A stretch of DNA of 9,556 nt from Frankiales bacterium (lineage in GTDB: Bacteria; Actinomycetota; Actinomycetes; Mycobacteriales; SCTD01). Of the stretch, positions 5,602-9,556 are shown one piece after another. Numbering within the stretch: the first letter of the stretch is position 1; each line of letters starts with the position of its first letter. The notes beneath the pieces were generated by a model. The model did not search any database. It was not told the DNA's origin and saw only the letters and a program-made list of their open reading frames with translations. The stretch covers positions 1 through 9,556 of the forward strand of contig SCTD01000236.1 of assembly GCA_004299215.1 (NCBI GenBank). The letters are read 5' to 3'. The translations under genes and the position numbers were made by a program.

Positions 5602-6411
5602 GTGGGCAGGGTGCGCCTGGCCGTTCCGATCGTCGCGGTGAACGTCGCCCTGCTCGCGTGCGGCGTGCTGGCGGCGGAGGCCGTGCGCGCACCCGACGTC
5701 GGTGGTGCGGCGGCGGTGGTGGGCCCGAGAGCTGCGCCCGCGGCGAGCGCGGCCGCGAGGCCGTCGGCGGTCGCGTCGCCGCCACTGACATCGACATCGA
5801 CGCCGACATCGACATCGACGCAGCCGCCGACACCGGCGCAGACGCCGTCGCCGGTGGCCGCGCCGCGCGCGGTGGTGCGGACCGGCTTCGCGGCGTACGC
5901 CCAGGCCGGTCCGGTGACGCTGCACTACCCCGCCGACCTCGTCGAGGTGGTGGGGCTGCACGAGTCCGGTCACGACGGGGCGCAGCCGCAGCAGCCGGTC
6001 GGCACGGTGGCACCCATCGGCGCGCTGGACTCGCGGTCCCGCGGGACCGACCGGCAGGGCGCCGCGGACGTGGTCGTGGACCCGCGCGGGCAGGTGCGTT
6101 CACCGGTGACCGGCACCGTCGTCCGGGCCGGCAGCTACACCCTCTACTGCGACCACACCGACGACTACCTCGTGGTCGAGCCGGACGCGCGTCCGGGGTG
6201 GGAGGTCAAGCTGCTGCACTTCGAGGGCCTGTCGGTGCGTAAGGGTGACCGGGTGCGCGCGGGCGTGACCGTGGTGGGTGCGCGCGCTCGCCAGCTGCCG
6301 TTCACCTCGCAGGTCGACAGGCACACGGTCGCGCCGCACTGGCCGCACCTCCACGTCGAGGTCGTCGACCCGAGCGTGCCGGACCGGCCGTCGGGCCGCA
6401 GCTGCGACTGA
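5602..6411 (+). CDS. Secreted M23/LytM-like protein with incomplete metal site
   Basis: The protein has 269 residues. GTG at 5602 is chosen because GGAG (5589-5592) lies 9 nt upstream and a signal peptide follows at once: basic GRVRL, hydrophobic 6-24, with LLAC (17-20), a possible but not ideal lipobox. Residues 61-87 are a Thr/Pro/Ser/Ala-rich linker, typical of wall-spanning regions. Residues about 145-255 resemble an M23 (LytM) fold: DVVVDPRGQVRSPVTGTVV (156-174), the LLHFEG strand with H206, KGDRVRAG (214-221), and WPHLHVEV with the HxH at 249-251. In active M23 enzymes an HxxxD motif supplies the first zinc ligands; here the matching place reads QGAAD (152-156), so the His appears to be lost. 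It may be a non-catalytic wall-binding or activator protein, or use the nearby H residues at 120/124. No partner gene is evident. Confidence 0.75.
   Translation: MGRVRLAVPIVAVNVALLACGVLAAEAVRAPDVGGAAAVVGPRAAPAASAAARPSAVASPPLTSTSTPTSTSTQPPTPAQTPSPVAAPRAVVRTGFAAYAQAGPVTLHYPADLVEVVGLHESGHDGAQPQQPVGTVAPIGALDSRSRGTDRQGAADVVVDPRGQVRSPVTGTVVRAGSYTLYCDHTDDYLVVEPDARPGWEVKLLHFEGLSVRKGDRVRAGVTVVGARARQLPFTSQVDRHTVAPHWPHLHVEVVDPSVPDRPSGRSCD
5787..5822 (+). repeat. 18-bp tandem repeat in the Thr/Pro/Ser linker
   Basis: Two copies of an 18-bp unit (5787-5804 and 5805-5822) differ at only the last base and are themselves built of GACATC/GACGCM hexamers. They encode the TSTSTPTSTSTQ part of the linker in the M23-like protein. 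This is simple-sequence expansion within a disordered linker. Confidence 0.8.
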
Positions 6412-6546
6412 CTCGGTCGCTGACCAGGGCGCCGGCACCGGACGGCGGCGGTGACCGCCTCCACGACCCACCGGCCTGCGACGGGGTGAGCAGGCGATCA
6501 GCGGGCTTCCGCTCCGGCCCCGGGACGTGAGGCGAAGGTCCCCGAC

Positions 6547-6588
6547 GGCCGGTGCTTCCGGCCCCTGCAGGAATGGCTGTCCTGCGGG
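6547..6588 (+). promoter_or_regulatory. Two adjacent hairpins in the DUF305 leader
   Basis: Hairpin 1: GGCCGG (6547-6552) pairs with CCGGCC (6558-6563) around a 5-nt loop. Hairpin 2: GCAGGA (6567-6572) pairs with TCCTGC (6580-6585) around a 7-nt loop, and can extend through a G-U pair and two G-C pairs to 6564-6588. The extension covers part of the GGGAG (6586-6590) used by the DUF305 gene, so it could limit translation. The 188-bp gap before this gene (6412-6599) has no other gene I can support. Confidence 0.4.
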
Positions 6589-6590
6589 AG
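6586..6590 (+). promoter_or_regulatory. Ribosome binding site deciding the start at 6600
   Basis: GGGAG lies 9 nt before ATG 6600. The upstream in-frame alternatives, GTG 6552 and ATG 6573, lack a usable site: ATG 6573 has AGGA directly against it, too close. Confidence 0.6.
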
Positions 6591-6599
6591 ACTCGGGTC

Positions 6600-7262
6600 A
6601 TGACCACGACAGAGGTGCGCTCGTCCGCGGTCGAGGTGCCCGCCCGGCGGCCGATCGCCTGGGGCCCGCTGCTCGCCGGCGTCCTGGTGGTGCTGGCGCT
6701 GGGTGGCGGCCTGCTGCTCGGCCGCGGGATGACCTCCGGCGTCGAGCGGGTCGACTCACCCGTCGACGTCGGCTTCGCACAGGACATGAAGATCCACCAC
6801 GCGCAGGCCGTCGAGATGAGCGCGATCGTGCACGAGCGCTCGACGGACCCGGCGATCACCTACCTCGCCCTCGACATCATGACCACGCAGCAGGCGCAGA
6901 TCGGCATGATGAGCGGCTGGCTCGACCTGTGGCGGCAGACCCAGACCTCGACGCGACCGGTGATGTCGTGGATGGGGCACGACGGTCCGATGGAGGGCAT
7001 GGCGTCCGACGACGAGATCGCGGCGCTGAACACCCTTCCCGTGGAGCAGATGGAGGAGCAGTTCCTCCGGCTGATGATCCGGCACCACGCCGGTGCGCTG
7101 CCGATGGCTGCCTTCGTGGTGGAGCGCGGCGAGAGCCCCGAGCTGGTCGGGCTGGCCCGCGGCATGGAGCAGGGACAGGCGGCCGAGATCGACCTGATGC
7201 AGTCGATGCTCATGGAGCGCGGCTGGGAGATGGAGCCGGGCGTCGGCCACAGCAGCCACTGA
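6600..7262 (+). CDS. DUF305 family membrane-anchored protein
   Basis: The protein has 220 residues. One membrane helix (20-41) follows a short N-terminus with RR at 16-17, placing the rest outside the membrane. Two DUF305-type helical repeats follow: the first at about 56-110 with F59..M63-K-I-H66-H67 and a Q-x2-Q-I-x-MM segment at 98-104, the second at about 152-204 with F155-x3-M159-I-R-H162-H163 and a Q-x3-EI-x-LM segment. The spacer is Met/His-rich (MSWMGHDGPMEGM, 122-134), and the C-terminus ends in GHSSH. DUF305 proteins belong to a ferritin-like fold, and some bind copper in the periplasm or outside the cell (CopM in cyanobacteria); the paired HH and many Met here fit copper or other metal binding. 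The leader can fold into two hairpins that cover the ribosome site. No copper transporter is next to it. Confidence 0.9.
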   Translation: MTTTEVRSSAVEVPARRPIAWGPLLAGVLVVLALGGGLLLGRGMTSGVERVDSPVDVGFAQDMKIHHAQAVEMSAIVHERSTDPAITYLALDIMTTQQAQIGMMSGWLDLWRQTQTSTRPVMSWMGHDGPMEGMASDDEIAALNTLPVEQMEEQFLRLMIRHHAGALPMAAFVVERGESPELVGLARGMEQGQAAEIDLMQSMLMERGWEMEPGVGHSSH

Positions 7263-7284
7263 GCCGCCGGGTCGTCCCCGCCCT

Positions 7285-7371
7285 GGGAGGAACAGCGTGC
7301 ACCTCGGGGTCCGAACTCGCGACCGCTCCCTTGGGCGGCCCGGTCCGGGCGAGGTGCACGTACCTCCTCCC
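7285..7371 (+). ncRNA. Candidate structured RNA between the DUF305 gene and a small membrane protein gene
   Basis: The arm CGTGCACCTCG (7296-7306) is perfectly complementary to 7350-7360. Outside it, GGGAGG (7285-7290) pairs with CCTCCC (7366-7371), separated from the inner stem by exactly 5 nt on each side, giving a symmetric internal loop. Inside, CCGCTC (7323-7328) can pair with GGGCGG (7333-7338, one G-U) around a CCTT loop, and 7338-7350 is itself a 13-bp palindrome. It ends 23 nt before the ATG at 7395. It could be a cis-regulatory leader, a terminator for the DUF305 gene, or a small RNA. I do not recognise a known riboswitch family. Confidence 0.45.
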
Positions 7372-7394
7372 CGCGGTGAGCCATCCTGTGAGGC

Positions 7395-7583
7395 ATGCGG
7401 TTCTACGCGGAGGTCCTGCTCGCACTCGTCGTCTCGGGGGTGGGCGTCGTCGCGGCGCTGCTCGGCGAGACCGACGACGCACCAGGACTGGTGGGCGTCG
7501 GCTGCCTGCTCGTCGCGGGAGCCGTGCTGCTGGGGGTGCGGGCCGGACGCCGCAGCCGGGACGACGAGCGGGGAGTGGCATGA
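7395..7583 (+). CDS. Small two-helix membrane protein
   Basis: The protein has 62 residues. ATG at 7395 has GTGAGG (7386-7391) upstream. Hydrophobic segments lie at about 5-23 and 31-48, joined by a short acidic loop (GETDDAPG, 24-31); the C-terminus is charged (GRRSRDDERG). This is the layout of a hairpin-like inner-membrane peptide; no family is recognised. Its stop overlaps the start of the next gene as ATGA (7580-7583), so the two are probably co-translated. The 11-bp stem in the upstream gap could control it. Confidence 0.75.
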   Translation: MRFYAEVLLALVVSGVGVVAALLGETDDAPGLVGVGCLLVAGAVLLGVRAGRRSRDDERGVA

Positions 7584-8005
7584 CGGACGGGTTCTCGGCC
7601 GCGGAGCGCGCGGCGATGAAGGAGCGTGCCGCAGAGCTGCGCGCGGAGGGCAAGAAGGGCGCCAAGAAGGTCGACGGCCTGCAGGCGGTCCTCGAGCGGA
7701 TCGCCTCCATGACGTCCGAGGACCGGGCGCTCGCCGAGCGGGTCCACGTGACCGTGACCGCCGCGGCGCCCGGCCTGACACCCAAGACCTGGTACGGCAT
7801 GCCGGCCTACGCGAACGACGCGGGCAAGGTCGTCGTCTTCTTCAAGGATGCCGGCAAGTTTCAGGGCCGGTACGCCACCCTCGGCTTCGAGGACGCAGCC
7901 GCCCTCGACGACGGCGACATGTGGCCGACGTCGTACGCCCTGACGGGGTGGAGCGCGGCGATCGAGGAGGCAGTCACCGAGCTCGTGCGGCGGGCGGTCT
8001 CCTAG
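7580..8005 (+). CDS. DUF1801 / YdhG-like family protein
   Basis: The protein has 141 residues. ATG at 7580 follows GGGAG (7571-7575) and overlaps the previous stop. An N-terminal charged helical part with KKGAKK (25-30) precedes the conserved core: LTPKTWYGMPAYA (66-78), VVVFFKDAGKFQGRYATLGF (84-103) and DDGDMWPTSYAL (110-121). These motifs match DUF1801/YdhG-like proteins (some annotated as iron chaperones on fold grounds), whose biochemical role is not settled. It is soluble, of normal length, and without signal peptide or metal ligands that I can point to. The long frame open upstream of 7580 is overlap with the DUF305 and small membrane protein genes. It ends 67 bp before the tRNA. Confidence 0.88.
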   Translation: MTDGFSAAERAAMKERAAELRAEGKKGAKKVDGLQAVLERIASMTSEDRALAERVHVTVTAAAPGLTPKTWYGMPAYANDAGKVVVFFKDAGKFQGRYATLGFEDAAALDDGDMWPTSYALTGWSAAIEEAVTELVRRAVS

Positions 8006-8015
8006 GCACCAGGTG

Positions 8016-8040
8016 CGGCTCGGGCCCGCTCCGCCAGCCG
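8016..8040 (+). terminator. Weak hairpin after the DUF1801 gene
   Basis: CGGCT (8016-8020) pairs with AGCCG (8036-8040) around a GC-rich loop containing GGGCCC. It lies 11 nt after the stop and 2 nt before the -10-like box of the tRNA gene, where a terminator would be expected. The stem is only 5 bp. Confidence 0.3.
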
Positions 8041-8041
8041 G

Positions 8042-8047
8042 TATGCT
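8042..8047 (+). promoter_or_regulatory. Likely -10 box of the tRNA-Arg gene
   Basis: TATGCT is 25 nt before the first tRNA base and is a good -10 hexamer in otherwise GC-rich DNA. No convincing -35 box is seen upstream. Confidence 0.5.
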
Positions 8048-8072
8048 CTCCCGGGTCGTCCTCGGGCGGCAT

Positions 8073-8145
8073 GCGCCCGTAGCTCAACGGATAGAGCACT
8101 TGACTACGGATCAAGAGGTTAGGGGTTCGAATCCCTTCGGGCGCA
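8073..8145 (+). tRNA. tRNA-Arg (anticodon ACG)
   Basis: The gene is a 73-nt cloverleaf. The acceptor stem GCGCCCG (8073-8079) pairs with CGGGCGC (8138-8144), and the discriminator is A8145. The D arm is GCTC/GAGC. The anticodon stem CTTGA/TCAAG encloses the loop CTACGGA, giving anticodon ACG, which reads CGN Arg codons after deamination of A34 to inosine. The T arm AGGGG/CCCTT (one G-U) encloses TTCGAAT. No CCA is encoded. The integrase gene begins 104 bp downstream, which suggests that the 3' half of this tRNA is an integration site. Confidence 0.97.
8120..8145 (+). other. Possible attachment core in the 3' part of tRNA-Arg
   Basis: Integrases next to a tRNA commonly recombine within the T arm and 3' end of the tRNA, leaving it intact. 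The tRNA is complete, and the integrase lies immediately downstream in the same direction. I find no second copy of this segment in the window, so the limits are a guess. Confidence 0.35.
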
Positions 8146-8208
8146 CCCCGCATCGCCGCAGGTCAGCCGCGTCGCCAGCTCGTGCGGCGGCGCTGACTGA
8201 ACATCGCT

Positions 8209-8232
8209 ATCCCTACAACGATCCCTACAACA
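8209..8232 (+). repeat. Tandem 12-bp repeat between tRNA and integrase
   Basis: ATCCCTACAACG (8209-8220) is followed directly by ATCCCTACAACA (8221-8232), 11 of 12 identical. They are less GC-rich than the surroundings and start 64 bp after the tRNA. Tandem short repeats beside an attachment site often serve as arm-type binding sites for the integrase or its helper proteins. Confidence 0.6.
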
Positions 8233-8249
8233 GCGCGCACGCTGCAGGG

Positions 8250-9425
8250 ATGACCGTCCGTGGCGCAGGCACTCTCCGGCAACGTCGACCCGGCAGCTGG
8301 GAGGTCCGGGTCAGCGTCGGACCGGACCCGGTGAGCGGCCGGGCCGTGCAACGGTCGACCACCGTGCGCGGCGATCTCGCGGAGGCCGAGCGCGCCCGGG
8401 CGCCGCTGGCCGCGCACGCCAGCCAGGTCCGCGCGCAGCGGCAACCGCCGCTGCGGACGGTCGCCGAGCTGCTCGAGGTGTGGCTCGCGGCCGAGCACGA
8501 CTGGAAGCCGGCGACCTGGCAGAACTACCGGCTCGCTGTTCGCCGGCTGACCGCAGATCCTGTCTGCCGCCGACTGCCGGACCGGCTCAGCCCCCCGGTG
8601 CTCCGCAGTGCGATGCGCGCCTGGCAGCAGCAGGGCGTCCCGCTCAGCACGATCGCGTTGCATGTCCGGACGCTGAAGGCGGCGCTCGGGTGGGCGTTCG
8701 ACGAACGGCTCATCGCCAGCCCGCCGCTGCAGGGCATGCTCGGCCCGAGCCCGTGCGCGCCGCGCCGTGACGTGCCGCTCGAGGTCGTCCGGGAGCTGCT
8801 CACCGCCGCCGCGCGCGACGTCGTCCATGCGGCAGCACGGCCGGTGTCGGTGCACCACGACCGGCAGCTGCACACCGCCGAGCAGGTCCAGCTGCTGCGA
8901 CTGGCCGCCGACACCGGCGCCCGCCGCGGAGAGCTCGACGCCCTCCAGGCCGGCGACCTGCATGGTCGGGTTCTGCACATCGACCGGGGAGTGTCCGCCG
9001 AGGTCGTCACCACCACCAAGACCGGCCGCAGCCGCCGCATCACCCTCGGCGCCGACACCGTCCAACTGTGGCATCGAACCCATGGCACCTGGCAAGACCG
9101 ACTGCCCGCCGACCAGCCGCTCGGGCCGTGGCTGTTCTCCCCGCGTCCCGACCATCAGCAACGACTGCTGTCCGGAACCCTCGGCCACTGGTTCACCGCG
9201 TTCGTCCGACGGCACGACCATCCCGACGTCTGCCTCCACCGGCTCCGGCACACCGTCGCGACCGTCCTGGTCGCAGACGGCAAGCTCCTGCAAGCCCAAC
9301 AACGCCTCGGGCACGCCGAAGCCTCCACCACCCTGCGGCAGTACTGCCACGCCCTACCGCTGCACGACCAAGACGTGGCCGACCAGCTCAACGCCCTGCT
9401 CCAACACCCGCCACCGCCTGAGTAG
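8250..9425 (+). CDS. Tyrosine recombinase integrase
   Basis: The protein has 391 residues from ATG 8250. AGG lies only 1-2 nt upstream, so the ribosome site is poor, but the frame further upstream runs through the tRNA and cannot be coding. Residues 1-60 resemble the N-terminal arm-binding part of phage/ICE integrases (SWEVRVSVGPDPVSGR). Residues 68-165 are the helical core-binding domain. Residues 173-385 are the catalytic domain with every expected residue: R225 (TGARRGE), K257 (TTKTGR), H330-x-x-R333 (HRLRHT), H355 (RLGHAEAST) and Y365 (LRQY). It acts by strand exchange between the element's attP and a chromosomal attB, very likely in the tRNA-Arg next to it. No excisionase is visible before the window ends. 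The 3' half has more CAA, AAG and CAC codons than neighbouring genes, which fits horizontal origin. Length is normal and nothing is broken. Confidence 0.95.
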   Translation: MTVRGAGTLRQRRPGSWEVRVSVGPDPVSGRAVQRSTTVRGDLAEAERARAPLAAHASQVRAQRQPPLRTVAELLEVWLAAEHDWKPATWQNYRLAVRRLTADPVCRRLPDRLSPPVLRSAMRAWQQQGVPLSTIALHVRTLKAALGWAFDERLIASPPLQGMLGPSPCAPRRDVPLEVVRELLTAAARDVVHAAARPVSVHHDRQLHTAEQVQLLRLAADTGARRGELDALQAGDLHGRVLHIDRGVSAEVVTTTKTGRSRRITLGADTVQLWHRTHGTWQDRLPADQPLGPWLFSPRPDHQQRLLSGTLGHWFTAFVRRHDHPDVCLHRLRHTVATVLVADGKLLQAQQRLGHAEASTTLRQYCHALPLHDQDVADQLNALLQHPPPPE

Positions 9426-9464
9426 ACGATCGCTCATGCCGAGAAGCGTGCGCCACGCCATTTG

Positions 9465-9501
9465 ATCCGGGAGCGCTCAGTCCGGCTCGCTGCTCCCGGA
9501 T
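9465..9501. terminator. 10-bp perfect inverted repeat after the integrase
   Basis: ATCCGGGAGC (9465-9474) is perfectly complementary to GCTCCCGGAT (9492-9501) with a 17-nt loop. It lies 40 nt after the integrase stop, where a terminator fits, but the same sequence recurs at 9549-9556, so it may instead be a protein-binding repeat. Confidence 0.5.
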
Positions 9502-9556
9502 GGTGTTGTCGCATTCTGGCTCCTTCGGCGTGCTGTCGCGACAACCCGATCCGGGA
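9494..9556. repeat. 19-bp imperfect inverted repeat at the window end
   Basis: The sequence 9494-9512 is the reverse complement of 9538-9556 at 17 of 19 positions, with a 25-nt spacer. The inner 8 bp (GTTGTCGC/GCGACAAC) and outer 8 bp (TCCCGGAT/ATCCGGGA) are perfect. The outer motif overlaps the terminator-like hairpin, giving three copies of ATCCGGGA (two orientations) in 92 bp. The repeat may extend beyond the window. Confidence 0.65.

Noticed and set aside
4834..5973. Upstream extension of the frame containing the first DUF5985-like gene
   Set aside because: It runs antisense to the M23-like gene and in another frame over the Cys-rich and winged-helix genes. The real start is GTG 4833, coupled to the previous stop.
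6447..6459. GGCGG/CCGCC hairpin after the M23-like gene as a terminator
   Set aside because: A 5-bp stem with a 3-nt loop is common by chance in such GC-rich sequence.
7297..8082. Plus-strand frame starting at GTG 7297 with a good GGGAGG site
   Set aside because: It overlaps two better-supported genes in another frame and its product is low-complexity and Arg-rich. The site is more interesting as part of the RNA stem.
8013..8249. N-terminal extension of the integrase frame through the tRNA
   Set aside because: The stretch reads through the tRNA gene and the tandem repeats, and is open only by chance. ATG 8250 begins the conserved integrase sequence.
8163..9350. Long minus-strand open frame opposite the integrase
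   Set aside because: The integrase on the plus strand is complete with all catalytic residues; this frame has no domain.
1..9556. CRISPR array, rRNA or toxin-antitoxin pair
   Set aside because: No spaced direct repeats, no rRNA sequence and no recognisable toxin or antitoxin motifs were found. The small overlapping pairs look like membrane or signalling genes.

Overview
The window is very GC-rich, with strong third-position G/C bias, frequent GTG starts and GGAGG-type ribosome sites. It also carries a tRNA-Arg(ACG) of typical actinobacterial form, so it almost certainly comes from an actinomycete (Actinomycetota). The sequence does not let me name a genus. I support 14 protein genes and one tRNA.

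Left block (20-3725, plus strand). It opens with a B12-binding LuxR-type regulator that carries the W-x9-EH motif of CarH-type adenosylcobalamin light sensors. Next come a 96-residue protein of an unrecognised helical family, a six-helix membrane protein, a three-helix membrane protein ending in a histidine-kinase-like dimerisation helix whose phospho-acceptor His is replaced by Asn, and a REC-HisKA-HATPase hybrid protein. The last two overlap by ATGA. The last four genes are closely spaced and look like one signalling operon.

Middle block (3722-5519, minus strand). A paralogue of the 96-residue protein carries an added histone-H1-like Lys/Arg/Ala/Pro tail. Its stop codon shares a CTAG with the stop of the convergent kinase gene, and a perfect 12-bp hairpin lies inside the end of the kinase gene. 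Upstream of it lies a tight three-gene unit: a winged-helix protein followed by two 87-residue, three-helix DUF5985-like membrane proteins, joined by two GTGA overlaps. Upstream of that is a small protein with four CxxC motifs.

Right block (5602-8005, plus strand). This holds a secreted, degenerate M23/LytM-type protein, a membrane-anchored DUF305 protein with duplicated HH motifs, a 62-residue membrane protein, and a DUF1801/YdhG-like protein. The region between the DUF305 gene and the 62-residue gene can fold into a long nested stem.

Right end (8042-9556). A tRNA-Arg(ACG) gene is followed directly by a complete tyrosine-recombinase integrase. Tandem 12-bp repeats lie between them, and nested inverted repeats follow the integrase. 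This looks like the integrase end of an element inserted at the tRNA, with most of the element beyond the window.

The theme of the left two thirds is sensing and signalling: a possible light/B12 sensor, a pseudokinase-kinase-receiver pair, and two small-protein families with no function I can assign. The links between these genes are inferred from position only.
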